From contig JAQJVL010000124.1 in the NCBI GenBank assembly GCA_035578905.1, positions 339,017 to 403,016 on the forward strand: a stretch of DNA of 64,000 nucleotides, written 5' to 3'. Below are positions 35,459 to 46,994 of this stretch, in pieces. This stretch comes from Stictocephala bisonia (lineage: Eukaryota > Arthropoda > Insecta > Hemiptera > Membracidae). The position numbers and the translations under genes are program-made. Under the pieces are notes generated by a model. It saw only the letters and a list, made by a program, of their open reading frames with translations, was not told the DNA's origin and made no database searches. The stretch's first letter is position 1, and every line of letters starts with the position of its first letter.

Positions 35459-35710
35459 TTAAGGAGTGGAAATAGAGGTTCAACCAGGGTGCGTCCTGAA
35501 CTTAGGAGCAACATTCAAAGACTATTCATAAAACCAAAAGTTAATAAATTTTTCTTCATGCATTCTTATCTGTATCTTGGACCAAATTATTTTAATCAAC
35601 TAAACTCAAATGTTAAAGAAAGTCCAAATTTAAAAGCCTTTTGCAAAAGGGTCAAATATTGGTTGTTTACTTTACATGAAACTTCTTTTTTGAAGGAATG
35701 TCTCACATGA
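35459..35710 (+). pseudogene. C-terminal tail of LINE 2 reverse transcriptase
   Basis: The frame reads LRSGNRGSTRV at its start and continues with KPKVNKFFFMHSYLYLGPNY and NVKESPNLKAFCKR to a stop at 35710. LINE 1 has LRSGNKGSF and TPKVNKEIFRRTFEYAGPKL in the same arrangement, which identifies this as the extreme C-terminus of a Jockey/CR1-like RT. All catalytic motifs are missing, so it encodes no enzyme. Confidence 0.75.
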
Positions 35711-36070
35711 GCTGATTTTGCTCCTTTTTTGTATTTTCGAAATATAAATGATAGTATTCGGTGGCATATATGATTATCATTATTTAACCTATTTCAACAG
35801 ATTATATATTGATGTAAATATTGTGTTCAATAGGTATTTATTTTTCATTTGATGTTTTTCCTGTTGTTTTTTGTTTAAAGTTATGATGGTTGATAGTTTT
35901 TTTGTTTGGTTGTTCAATGTTTTGTTTAATTCTGTCAATATTATTTCAAGTACATATGACAAATGTTGTGTATATTATATTTTATATATTTAAGTATTGG
36001 TCTCAAATATAAAAATGTTTTAGTCTACTTTTGTAGTATTACTCCTGTATATATGTAAATATATCAATAT

Positions 36071-36084
36071 TACTATTTAAGCAG
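36071..36084 (+). repeat. Target-site duplication, left copy
   Basis: TACTATTTAAGCAG at 36071-36084 is repeated exactly at 36647-36660, directly flanking LINE 3. Duplications of this length are typical of LINE insertion by target-primed reverse transcription. Confidence 0.95.
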
Positions 36085-36626
36085 TAATATTAAGATTAGC
36101 AGCGGGGAACAGGAGCTGTTGGGCACTGAAAAAGGTATTGGGGTCCAAGGTGGTGAGTAGGAACTCAAAAATAAAGATTTACAGGACCATAATAAGACCG
36201 GTGGTAACTTATGGGTCGGAGGCCTGGACACTGAGGTCAAGGGAAGAGAGTCTGCTACAAAGATGGGAGAGAAAAATTCTCAGGAGGATATTTGGGCCAG
36301 TCAGGGAGAACGGGAACTGGAGAAGAAGAACAAATAATGAATTGGCACAGCTGTATGGACAGCCAGGAATTTTGGCGGAAGTGAGGGGAGGGAGATTGAG
36401 GTGGGCTGGACACGTGTGTAGAATGGATGAAGGAAGAGTACCCAAAAAGGTGATGGAACAACAGCCCGGGGGAAGAAGACCGAGGGGAAGACCCAGGAGA
36501 AGATGGATGGACGGCGTGGAGGAGGACATACGAGGGATGGGAGTGAGAGGATGGAGGGGAGTGGCTGGAAACCGAGATGAGTGGAGGTCTGTTGTCGAGG
36601 AGGCCAGGGCCCTACATGGGCTGTAG
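36084..36626 (+). pseudogene. C-terminal region of LINE 3 endonuclease/reverse transcriptase
   Basis: The open frame holds RTIIRPVVTYGSEAWTLRSR, then LRRIFGPVRENGNW, LRWAGHVCRMDEGRVPKKVM, PRGRPRRRWMDGVEEDI and ends DEWRSVVEEARALHGL. This order is characteristic of the C-terminus of an insect non-LTR RT; the catalytic RT boxes lie upstream and are missing through 5' truncation. No ATG is used: the frame is open from just inside the insertion. High Arg and Trp and GC-rich codons contrast with the AT-rich host DNA. Identity as a retrotransposon C-terminus is firm; the clade is not assigned. Confidence 0.9.
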
Positions 36627-36646
36627 CGCCGAGGATGTATGTATTG
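36085..36646 (+). mobile_element. LINE 3: 5'-truncated LINE inserted into LINE 2
   Basis: A 562-bp insert bounded by exact 14-bp target duplications. It contains only the last about 180 codons of an RT polyprotein and a very short 3' tail ending GATGTATGTATTG, a tetranucleotide-like tail rather than poly-A. It is much GC-richer than its surroundings. Its frame is intact to the end, which suggests a younger insertion than LINE 1 or LINE 2. Confidence 0.93.
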
Positions 36647-36660
36647 TACTATTTAAGCAG
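36647..36660 (+). repeat. Target-site duplication, right copy
   Basis: Exact repeat of 36071-36084. LINE 2 sequence resumes after it. Confidence 0.95.
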
Positions 36661-36711
36661 ATGCCACAGTGAGCCATTTTTATCTGTTGATTATGTAAAT
36701 GGACTGGACTC

Positions 36712-36744
36712 ATCAACCACAACTACTGGAAAACTGTGGTTGAT
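36712..36744 (+). other. 3' UTR stem-loop of LINE 2
   Basis: ATCAACCACA (36712-36721) pairs exactly with TGTGGTTGAT (36735-36744); the loop starts ACTACTGGA, as in LINE 1 at 12255-12280. Confidence 0.65.
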
Positions 36745-36815
36745 AAGTTCCAAGAGTTGTAATTTTTTTCATAATTATGTATTATTTGAAGGAATAAATC
36801 ATTATTTCATTATTA

Positions 36816-38844
36816 TTTCATATTTCAATTTAGGGCTGGACGTTTTTAGCTTGTACACTGGTTTTGTATATATATTTTTGTTTGTACTTCACTTATAAAA
36901 AACAATTAACTGTAGATTGTGTTATTATTACGGTTATTAGTTTTAATCAATAGAATCGTTAATTTGTCACCACTATATTTTCTTAACGATTTTCAATATT
37001 ATGTTCCTCGTCTGAAAAACATGGAACATTATACATGTGGGTCTAACATTGTTGAGAAACATTCTATAGTACGATACAGTTATATTGTATTTTTATACAA
37101 TTTTGTTACGTAAATAAAACCTGACGGAAATGTAGCAGGTCTGCAACCTCCTTTTTTACATATCTACGTTATTACATGAAAGTGGAACGCTATGGGGTTG
37201 TGGTGTGCCGTATTAAACAATCGAAGGGCTTGTATTACAGCATGATTATGGGTTATGGGGTTAGGGGAGGACGGCCAGAACACAATTAACTGCTAATAAA
37301 AGTGGTTATCCGATTGTTTTCATACAATGCAAGTATTTTACATTGCCATTAACTTGTTATAGACTCAATAGGTTAAATTATATTATTGTAACTGGGTAGG
37401 AAAAAAACTAAACAATTTACATGTTTGTTACAGTTTACATGATTTCTACTAAAGATTAAGTATTACAATGTCATTTTCTAGCTGTTTGATATGCTGGTTA
37501 AAAAAGTTATTTTTAAGCACTATTCTAATTAATTATAAAATGTTAAATGGGCCCAAAATTTTATTTCCTTGCATATTATTTCCATCTGGAAAGTTTTAAT
37601 CATCACTAATAATTCTTTATTTTACATCTGATATTATATAACATCCTAAATTACGACAATATAAAAACATGTTGAGTTTTCTGTTATAAGCCACCCAAAT
37701 ATTTTAATAATTTTTATTGATGGTTATTTGTCTCTGTATTTTTAAACATAAAAAACATAAATTCATGTGTAATATATTTTCGTATATTTTATGTTTTTCT
37801 AGTTGAGAACATTATATTCTAAATAACTAAGTCAAAAATACTAATAATGTCGTAAATAAAATCGCTCCCTATATTTTTAATTGCTTACATATTTGTGTTT
37901 TATAACGAATTTTAGCTTTTGTACTACAAAACGTCCTTCTTTGGGTAATGTTTTTTAACATAACCTCTTAAATTTGACATAAATATTTTTCTCAACTGAA
38001 GTTACGTTACCGGACCTAACTTTTACGGATAAAATTACAGGAAATTATATTTAAAATTGGTATAAAATCAATACGTACTTGTATATCCAAATTATGTGCT
38101 AAATTGGGATGTACATTAAATTTAAAATATGGACAATTAATGCCACCAAATATGAAAGAAATGTTACGACAAATTACTAAATATTTCAAAATTAACTTAG
38201 CAAGGAATTATTTACAAGTAAATTAGTTGTACATATTGTAAAAGAATAATACTGAAACTATTTTCATCTATTGGAATACAATTTTTAAAACCAGGATTAA
38301 ATTGGTAAGCTGGCCTTGTTACGATACATATATTTTCCTTTCAAGAAAATAAATGGAATCACTTAACTCCAAATGGGTTTCTCAATCGTTCACTGTCTTA
38401 GAAGGCCAGGGAGCAATTTGCACCGTTAAGTCATTTATAGAACACCGAACAGCCCACTGGCGCCCCTCTGGCAGTTTAACAACAATAACTTACACTAAAT
38501 TACTAAGTGCTGTGAGGACATTTAACAGTATATTGCGAATGAATTCTACAAAAAAATCTACCCGAATAAATTACACAGCTAAATTTAGTCTAGGTCAACT
38601 AATAAGTTAATACGAGGGTAAATTTTTACTAAACATAAATCTCTACTGTCATTAATAATCTTCGAACGGACCTTTAGTTGCCACTCAGCTGGGATTAGTG
38701 GTAATCATATCCGTTTCCGACGCCGTTAGTTCCAGCGTTCGTCGCCAGGATTCACTCCTGAAGTAGTTTCCCAATTGTGTCACGATGCTGAGGCAAGATT
38801 GGGGGATTTAAAAAGAAAATATTGCAAATACCAATCCCGTCATT
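36816..38844. other. AT-rich spacer
   Basis: No gene is recognised. Frames at 36581-36898, 36919-37113 and 38353-38610 lack family features; the first overlaps LINE sequence. Confidence 0.45.
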
Positions 38845-38910
38845 CGAACCTAGAACAATCAATTCCAGAAGCGAGTAGTGCACAGTCCTTTACTATATGA
38901 TTGTAACGTA
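38845..38910 (-). repeat. Possible tRNA-derived relic
   Basis: On the minus strand, GCACTACTCGCTTCTGGAAT is followed by AGGTTCGAATGAC, which resembles a B box (GGTTCRANNCC). The A box is poor and no acceptor stem forms. Confidence 0.3.
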
Positions 38911-38973
38911 AAATTTATGTTATTACATTAAAGAATCATGATTGAACAATACTTGCTTAGAGTTTTAGCCACT

Positions 38974-41023
38974 TACACGGGGTGATTCATGGCGTTCTCC
39001 CCCAACTTCAACAGCACATTCTACCACTATATTTAAAGACAAAACTGTATACAAACATAGGCTCCAAAACAATTCGTTAGCAGATTACAGCTGGTTAAAC
39101 ATTTTTATTAGAAACAAAGAGTGATACTATTGTACACAACTTATGGAAAGATAAATTAGGACGGAATTGTCATGATTTCTTAAGTAATTTGACATGGGAA
39201 AGCTAAAAAATAGGTTTAAGAACTGTATCTTTGGTAGTTTTAAATTAATTTTGGGTTAAATGCACGAAATTGGGGCAAGAAGCTCTGTTTTTTTACGTTT
39301 AAAGTTAAGTAAAAAACAACACATAAACAAGTACAAAATCTCAAATTTACTTAGTATAATACATAAGCAATTTAATGTAAAAATAACTTTTTTACTTGAA
39401 GGCTCGATCATTGAGAGGGGTACACCAGATAGATAGTGTTACAAAAACTTCCCTCATACAGGGGTGTAAATTTAAATACAATTTACATTTAATACTATGT
39501 CACACATTTAGCCTAACTTTACACACCTTTTTATAACAAACGTTCAAAAATTAGGCCATTAATGCATTTTAAAGCACCTTTTTTCATTGCATTGCCTGTG
39601 TCACTTCCTTAATATACTTCGACTTTCCTTTATCTGTGAAGCCGAATCCATAATACAAACTATTGTTCCCGTGAATCAACACTTGTCTTTTACCCAACCC
39701 CAGACACAATAATTGAATAGAGACAGAGCTGGTGATCTTGGTGTTCAAGATTGAAGCCTTCCACAACCAATTATTTAGGAAATTGATTATTAAAGTGAGC
39801 GGTAAAGGCTGGAGAAATTTGGGAAGTACAAGTTTTGTCTGATATACAACATGTCTGCTGAACATCCTCGAGCAGCTGCGCCAACTCTCTTGAAGGAGGT
39901 GCAAATAAAATTCAGCATTTAAGCGGCCAGGTAATTGAATGGACCAATTAGCTTACTGGTGTTGAATGTTCTGTTCCACTACATAATGAGGATTTTATTT
40001 CGTCCATAAGTGCTCATTTGGCAAGTTTTTGACACCATATCTAGTAAATTGCCCCTCATCTATAAATAAAATACGGTTGTAGAGTTTTGTATTACAAAAG
40101 TAATTAAGCTCCAAAAGAAGTGGACTACTCCCTCGTTCTATATGTTGAACCTTTTGTTTATGAAATGGGTAAAATTCATTTCTATTCAATAAGCTCCACG
40201 GTCTTGACTGCATAAGTGTCAACTACACACGTCTTTCTAGTGTAAAATTCGTCTAGAAAGGCGTCGTTTATTTACACTAGCATTTTGTAGCTTGCATTTA
40301 CTAACAAAACACAAGTCATACATGACTATTAGAAAAGCATTGTTGATCAGCTGTTTTTAAGGACCAACTTAAGGATTTAATAAAATTAAGATACACGACG
40401 TTGAATAGAGGACAGTAAAGGAAAATGTATTATTTATTTGGTAAAATGTTATTTATTTCTTTACACTATTTTTACTTTAATTAATAATTAAAAAATAATT
40501 TTTATAAGACACAAAAATGACGATTTTATTTCCTTCGGTTCGTTTTTTTCTTGCAATTGCTCATGTATACTAAATAAAGTTGAGCTTTTGTACTTATTTA
40601 TATTTTTTTACTTAGCTTTCATCAATCTTCTCATAATCAAATTCTCTACTATGTATGAAATTTGTATGAATTTTTTCCATTTAAACTAAACGTAAAAAAA
40701 AGACGTAATGTACTGCCCCAATTTCGTGCATGTAACCCAAAATTACTTAAAATTACTAAAGATACAGTTCTGAAACCTACTGTTATAGCTTTCTCATGTC
40801 AAATTACTTATTAAATCATAGAATTTCTATTCAGATATATCCTTTCATAAGTTGTGTACATTTTATTTTTCATTGTTTATCCATGAAACTTTTAAAAATC
40901 TTTAATTGGCCGTAATTCACTAACGAAGCGTTTTGAGACCTATGTTTATATAACACATTTTCTTTATACTTGGTAGTAGAATGTGCTGTTGAAGTGGGAG
41001 GAGAACGTCATGAATCCCCCTGT
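38974..41023 (-). mobile_element. Decayed Tc1/mariner-type transposon with about 330-bp inverted repeats
   Basis: The left end TACACGGGGTGATTCATGGC and right end (inverted) TACAGGGGGATTCATGACG bound about 2.05 kb. The arms continue for about 330 bp through CTTCAACAGCACATTCTAC, ACACAACTTATG and TGCACGAAATTGGGGCA. TA at both extremes fits the TA target duplication of the IS630/Tc1/mariner superfamily. A broken transposase gene lies on the minus strand. Arm divergence and stop codons make it inactive. Confidence 0.85.
39584..40230 (-). pseudogene. Broken Tc1/mariner-type transposase
   Basis: Reading the minus strand, 40222 down to 39995 encodes WSLLNRNEFYPFHKQKVQHI and ILFIDEGQFTRYGVKN, matching the family pattern YPFH..RVQ and ILF.DEA.FTR.G; the D of IDEG lies at the usual position of the first catalytic Asp. 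After a stop, IGPFNYL and a LNAEFYLHLLQ-type stretch (about 39880-39945) match the segment after the catalytic strand, in shifted frames. The second Asp and terminal acidic residue are not recognisable. The two frames at 39995-40222 and 39584-39904 are therefore pieces of one dead gene. The N-terminal DNA-binding part is too decayed to define. Confidence 0.75.
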
Positions 41024-41118
41024 ATTCCCTTAAACGAAAAATATTTTTAACAAAAACTTCATTCGCCGGTTTAAAATAGCTTACAATGGATTGTGTTGAA
41101 CATTATTTAACGAATGCA

Positions 41119-41205
41119 GTACCGACCATTAGCTCAGTTGGGGATTCGAACCTTGGACCTTGCTGACTGCAGTCCGAAAAGCCTTAGCCACTTCATTGCT
41201 ATACG
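41119..41205 (-). repeat. tRNA-derived SINE-like element (family S2), copy 1
   Basis: On the minus strand TAGCAATGAAGTGGCTAAGG resembles an A box, and GGTTCGAATCC is a perfect B box 40-45 bases later, followed by CAACTGAGCTAATGG. The predicted T and acceptor stems are poor, so this is a SINE or tRNA relic, not a working tRNA. The related copy is at 48685-48775. Confidence 0.6.
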
Positions 41206-42414
41206 CATAGTTTAGCAAAGTATTAATACAAATTTAAAAATATATAATTTAAAATCCATACTTTTTACTATAGTTATAAAAATGTGATTGAATAAAATCC
41301 ATATTAAATGTACCAAGAAAATAAATGACGCATGATTCATGAATAATATTATAAATTATAATTAGATGTTTTTCTTAGAAAATGTATTTACGTCCTTCGC
41401 TTTTATGGCTTTGAAATTAAGATAATAAAAATATTATTTTCATTAAAACATTTGTTATATTTGGAGCGTTAAGTTAAATGTTTGAGTCAATAAGGAATAA
41501 GTAAAAAATAACCATGCAGAATGTTAACATATACATTTTCTTTGTTGACAGCAATGATACTAAGAAATGAATCATAGTTTTTCAAATTGCATTAGGCACA
41601 TATTTGTATGATATTTAGTTGTAGATAAAGTGTGTTTCTTTTAAAAAGTAACCTAAGATTCGAAATAAAAATTACAAACAAAACATATATCTATAACACA
41701 TTTTACTATAACTAAAACATTTATTACTACTATTTGCAGTATTTTAATGTAATTTTTGTTTAGATTTGGTGTTCAAGTAAACCAGTTTTATCATTCACAC
41801 AACGTTCTGTCCTCTTTAGTAAAATTCTGGACAACTTTTCCAGAGTTTGCTCAAAACCATGTTTCTAACCTCAACTTAATGACGTTGCACGTAACCCAAA
41901 TAAAGTGAAAAACAATTCCTTAATTCAAATCAGCTGATAACCGAGGAAGAAGAAGAACCAGGGCTACCAACCTATCAACAATCTTAAACCTTCATTTTCA
42001 CCTACTTGTAGATAGGGTTTCGTTTAAAAAAAAACACCCTGTATATATGCCACGGTAGTTCTAAGGATAATTATTTGCGTTTACAAGTTAACTCAAGGTA
42101 CAACTTAGTTGTGAGGATGATTTGCCTGTAACGAGGATAACTTTACGTCTTGCAATAGACCACTTAACAGAGTAGTTGAAAGGGCTTTTGTAGAACTTGC
42201 CTGTTTTGCATAGTAATAGGCAACATTAGTATTCTGGATGGTTATGTAAGTTAATTATTCGCACTGTTAAAAGCCATTGATGACTCTCCAAGAAGGATCT
42301 TTACCGTTAAATTGCAAAAATACAATACACTTATAATTTTTTAATAAAATTAAGGAGATTTTAGAGGTATTAGTATATATATTACGCATGTTATGTATTA
42401 TGTATATCACTAAT
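41206..42414. other. AT-rich spacer
   Basis: No gene is seen. ACACCCTGTATATAT at about 42033-42047 resembles a transposon terminus; no partner was found. Confidence 0.4.
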
Positions 42415-42482
42415 GCACACACACACACACAAGCGCGCGCGCGCGCGCGCGCGCACACATACACACACACACACACACACAA
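42415..42482. repeat. Compound CA/CG/CA dinucleotide microsatellite
   Basis: (CA)n runs into an uninterrupted (GC)n block at about 42433-42454 and back into (CA)n with one TA interruption. Alternating purine-pyrimidine sequence of this length can adopt Z-DNA. Confidence 0.98.
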
Positions 42483-42929
42483 GTAATTGCTCATTAATAT
42501 GCTGTACAACTAACAATATACTAAACACTTGATGTACAATTAAGTTTACAATTAAGTGGTTAATTCAAATCCATCACACGTAGCATATTAACATATTAAC
42601 AGTTAATATTTGTTGTAACAATACATTTTTCAGATGATTGTAACTGTATAAATCAACATAATTATAATGTTACAGTATTCTGGCTTAAAAAAGTTGATCA
42701 AAAGCACCAAAACGCTCTGCTGCTAGGTCACTGATCAAAGCCAGATTTGTCTCACAGTCCATTAACTTCTTTAGTGGGAAAAACAAAAATCTGACAGCAC
42801 AAAGTTCTCGTGTTTTTCTTTACTTTCTTCTACCTCTTATTATGTTTATTTTTTATACATTGAGTATGAACACCGTAATCAAAATTTCCAACCTCAGCCT
42901 AGAAGTAGCAATTAGTTTATATAATTTTA
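42483..42929. other. AT-rich spacer
   Basis: Nothing recognisable. Confidence 0.4.
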
Positions 42930-43335
42930 CTAGCCGACAGCCCTTGCTTCGCCACGCGGAATTCTCTTCACTTGCTTACCCTTTCCTCCTTTGTTTTCTC
43001 TAAACTTTCACATCAACATTAAAGCTGAGCCTAGTGCAATTCTCCTAGATAACACATTTTTATAATCTATAAACCCATATAAGTCTAGTTTAGGAGGATT
43101 CAAAGCAGTGCGATCACGTCAGAACTGATAAAATTTACCCCAAATAAAATGAAAACCAAATAAGCCAAGCATTTATGTCATGTTCATGGTTTGTATATCA
43201 GCTGTTTAGAAAAAAAATTAAATTACATTAATTTCAATTGTATTCTTATTGGAAAAAAGGAAATGTTAAGGGACTGTTTCTACCCCTTTCGAGATGAATG
43301 AATACGTCGTTTTCGGATTTTATATAATAGGTTAT
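42930..43335 (-). mobile_element. Possible non-autonomous Helitron-like element
   Basis: On the minus strand the sequence ends GTGGCGAAGC, a decayed GC-rich hairpin, then CTGTCGGCTAGT. GC-rich hairpin plus CTAG followed by T is the Helitron 3' terminus pattern. The proposed 5' limit is only a guess: a TATTATATAAAATCCGAAAA block at about 43305-43327 (minus strand). No Rep/helicase is encoded. Confidence 0.4.
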
Positions 43336-44609
43336 TAAAAATATAAATCAGCTGATTTGTACAGCATAAAGTGACACGTGAATAACAATTCAACAACAAA
43401 ACAAAAATATAATAACAATTTAATGATAAACCAGAAAGTAATTACAGAATAAATATTGCCTTTAAACACCGATACTACATTCTTCTCATTCAAAGTTTTC
43501 TCAAAATACCGACTGTGTTGAGCTGCGTAGATATTGAAATTTTGAGGAGAATGACTGATGGACTCATTGTAAGAAGCTTATGATTATTATGTTTAATGTA
43601 ATATTATTTACAAATTTCAACCACTATTAAGTATAAATATTAATGTTATTTTGACATTTAATGTTTAGGTTAATTTCATGAAATATTATGAATGAAATTA
43701 TATGGACATGGTTAACCAACTATATCACTGTTATATTCTACTTGTATCACATTAAACGAATCCTGGATTTGGCTCTGTGACAGGAGATCGAAATTTAAAC
43801 ATTAAGACACAAATAATTTCTACTTTGTATTTTATTTTATTCAGACATTGTATGTTTAAATTGTTTATTATTCTGGTAGCTATTTTTGAAAGCCATATAA
43901 TATATATATTTTTAAAAGTTCAGTGTCTAAGCATCTTGAACATAGTGGGTGTTTTGAGAAAATTTTGATTAAAAAGAATGTGGTATGTATATCAAATTAA
44001 AGTTTTATTGTGTAATTGTGAACTTTGTAGTAATTTAGAATTCAGCCTTAGGATTAACCTCCAAAAATCAACTTCAAAACAAAATCATTTTCCAAGGCTA
44101 CGTTCTGTTGTTGTTATTTTCTTTGCTTGTTATGTTTGTTTTCATCTTATTATCTTAGCAAGATATTATTCCTTATCATCTTGTCTGTGGCTGTCTTGGC
44201 AAATCTGTTTCTATTGTCTTTCTGAAAATATCCCAGTCGTAATTAGACAAGGTAAGTCATTTAAGAACGTTCCCCTAATATTCCAATATTAGGTCACATG
44301 TCGAAATGAAAACTAACTATTTAACTCATAATAATAATAATACGTTTTTTATTCTTTAGATATTATAGTAATAATATCATTATTATCTAAATAATTACCA
44401 TTACAATATCACTTTATTATTTAATTCTTATTTATACTTTATGGAAACCCAAAAAAATAAGTTTTCATATGAGGATAAAACGTTCCTAATAATAGCAATA
44501 TGTCTAATACAGAAAAAGTATTAAACAGTCACATAATCAAACGTGCAAAATATATTTTATAATCTATTGTAAACTGTAACGAAGCAAGTAATACTAGATA
44601 ATATTACAT
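43336..44609. other. AT-rich spacer
   Basis: Frames at 43777-43968 and 43978-44292 are hydrophobic but show no recognised family or splice-supported structure. Confidence 0.4.
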
Positions 44610-44715
44610 TTGAGACTTTTATCGGCTTATTGGCTAAGGCCCTTGCGTCCCCAAACCACTTAAATATCCAATAACGGCGAAGCTAAGGTTCAAAACGTTC
44701 TTATCCTTCAGCGAG
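44610..44715 (+). repeat. tRNA-like repeat (family S3), copy 1
   Basis: CTTATTGGCTAAGGCCC resembles a tRNA-Leu type A box, ATATCCAATAACGG lies where a long variable arm would be, and AGGTTCAAAACG resembles a B box. Copies are at 47352-47470 and 50752-50860. Stems are imperfect, so a SINE or tRNA pseudogene is more likely than a working tRNA. Confidence 0.6.
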
Positions 44716-45904
44716 AAAATGAGTTTTACAGTCTCTAAAAAACAATAGCATGTAAATGAAATTTTGAAATTGTTTCTTTATAGTATTTTATGCTAAATTT
44801 TCAAGTTGATTTTTTGCTTTTTTTTAATGGATTAAATTTATATTTTTTTTTTTTCATTAATGGAAATTAAAAGTAAAAATAAATTATGGACCGTGATTAC
44901 TTTCAACTGCTTACTAAGCTTGATTATTAATCATCAACATTTATAAATATTTAAAAAATCCACAATTGAACTAAGTTTGAATTTACTGACTTAATTGTTA
45001 ACAACTAAACAATATTTTTAATTAATCTTCCATTTATGTTTCAAATAATCTGCAGTTAATAATTTAACAAAACTCGCCGATTAGTTAAATCAGTTAATTT
45101 GGTTTCAGTTTAGTAAAATGAAACAAAATATGAAAGTTATAACGACTCAAATATTTTCTTCATTGACGAACAAATATGTAAAATAAATAGAACCATTTTG
45201 TAGACTTTGTATCTACATAGCATTACCCTTTTTTTAGATACTTTCTTGGTAAACTTACTTGAACAGAAATACATTTTTGGGAAATATAAAAAATACTTAG
45301 ACTAACTTATTTTCGTAGTTTTTTTATAAAATCCAAGCCTTAAATTCAATCATAAAATAAACAATATTTAGTTCATTCTTGTGAACTTTTCAACTATAAT
45401 TTGTAAAATACATAAAGTGTATTTCTTATTTAAAATTTATTAGTATTCAGTAGAATTAGTTGAATTATAAAATGTCCCAACTAATTGATTCGGAGTGTAG
45501 ATGAAACGTTTTCCCACTCGGGACATCCTTATATCAAAGGAATTGTAGCTTGATTCTTCTAGTCCTCGTTTGCAAAAAAATTAATGATCAATTGAAATTC
45601 CCTGCTAACCTTTATTTTTGGTTCCTTATGCTAAGTATGATAAATAAATGTTTTTCCAATTAAAATTTTTATTATTGTTTTAATATATGTACATTTAAGT
45701 TAATTATCTTAAGATATAAATGGTTTGTTAAATTATCTTTTTTTTAATACTGTAGTTTTGCTGTTTTAAACACATACAGATAACACCAAGTGTAAACGCG
45801 TAATAGTATAGTAAATAAGTAGATAGCTTTACTAATTTGAGATCCAAACATAAATATATTTTGAAAGAAGTAAAAGTGAATGTCGCCATGTATTACCCAA
45901 CTTT
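44716..45904. other. AT-rich spacer
   Basis: No gene is seen. The frame at 45744-45944 runs into the R45 repeat and is not supported. Confidence 0.4.
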
Positions 45905-46045
45905 CCGCTTGAATGTCACTAAAGGGGAATAATTTTAGTTTCAAAAGTTACATTCCCAAATGGTTTAAGGCGAGAGAAGTGATCAATATTTCAGACAAGT
46001 TCTGCAGCAGGTTTGTAGCTAAACTGCTCACTTCTACTCATTTTG
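45905..46045 (+). repeat. Dispersed repeat R45, copy 1
   Basis: AAAGTTACATTCCCAAATGG, GGCGAGAGAAGTGATCAATA and GGTTTGTAGCTAAACTG align with 53235-53375 and 60875-61015 in the same order and orientation, and with the reverse complement of 33170-33300. Confidence 0.65.
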
Positions 46046-46994
46046 TCTCAATTTAAAGCTCCATAAATCGTTACACAAAATGAATTTCTCCTTAGAACTG
46101 TTCATGGATACTTATAATATCAACATGGGTGTTTTAATCATACTAAAGTAGCTTTTTAATTTAAAATAACAAAGAAATTAAAAGTTGTTACTTTATATTT
46201 CAAGTTTGTATTTCATAATTGTCTGGCTAATATACTTAAATGTATGAATTATATTGTAGTGCAATGACAAAATAAATATTAATTCGTTTCGGTGGATGCT
46301 AAATCCTTTAATATTCTTCCTGTATCAGCTGTAGTTTTTTTTATACTTCAATTCTTACTATATTTTATAAAATTATAATAACTTAACTTAACTAAGCCTA
46401 ATTTCTAATGAAAAGATTATTTTGTATATATAGGGAATATCACCAAATAATATTATATCAACTTACTTCACTAATTACCGACCCTCATTTATTTTATTTA
46501 TGGAAATAAACTAACTGATCCCAGCTAATTTTCATGATTTCTTTTGTTATTTAATGAATATTAAGTACCGGTACACAAATCCATAGCATTTTGTTACTAA
46601 AAAAAAATTATTGATAAAACGTAAAATAGTTTTAGACTAAAAAAACAACTTTTGTATTATATTATTTGAATGTAATTTTTCTCCAAAACACTAATACTAT
46701 AAGTATTTCTTCATACAACAAATAATAACTGAGATTTTTGACAGAAACGTTTGGTCGGGTTGCCTAAGTTAGATTAGGTTAGTAAGGAGGATATCTTAGT
46801 GACAGTTAGTAGGTTAATAAGTTACAAAGATTTCGGTGAATACATTTACAATTTCTTTTTTTGTTTTAAAAATCTCTGCTTCTATGTAACACTTGCTAGG
46901 TATCCGTTTTCACAGAGTTAATATTGATTAGTTAAAAGATAAACGTATAAATGTATGTAGCTAGCAGTTTCCATATTTACCGTTTATTTAGTGT
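46046..46994. other. AT-rich spacer
   Basis: Nothing recognised apart from a short AGATTAGGTTAG run near 46770. Confidence 0.4.

Larger units (their letters stand above)
35459..36815 (+). mobile_element. LINE 2: 3' end of a retrotransposon, interrupted
   Basis: The RT C-terminal tail (35459-35710) is followed by a 3' UTR that runs to about 36084, is broken by LINE 3 (36085-36646), and resumes at 36661 to a GGAATAAATCATT end near 36800-36815. The RT tail, the 3' stem-loop with ACTACTGGA loop and the AATAAAT end all match LINE 1, so the two belong to related families. The 5' limit is uncertain. Confidence 0.75.

Noticed and set aside
36209..36529. Minus-strand Ser/Pro/Leu-rich frames
   Set aside because: Shadow frames of the GC-rich LINE 3 coding sequence on the plus strand.
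41119..41205. Functional tRNA gene
   Set aside because: The B box is good, but T and acceptor stems do not pair and the variable region is too long. A SINE-like relic fits better.
30165..42047. CCACCCTGTATAG near 30169 and ACACCCTGTATATAT near 42033 as two ends of one transposon
   Set aside because: Both are in the same orientation and 12 kb apart, so they cannot be an inverted pair; each is at best a solo end.
43978..44292. 104-residue hydrophobic frame that could be a membrane-protein exon
   Set aside because: AT-rich DNA gives Phe/Leu/Ile-rich frames by chance. No conserved motif, no convincing splice signals.
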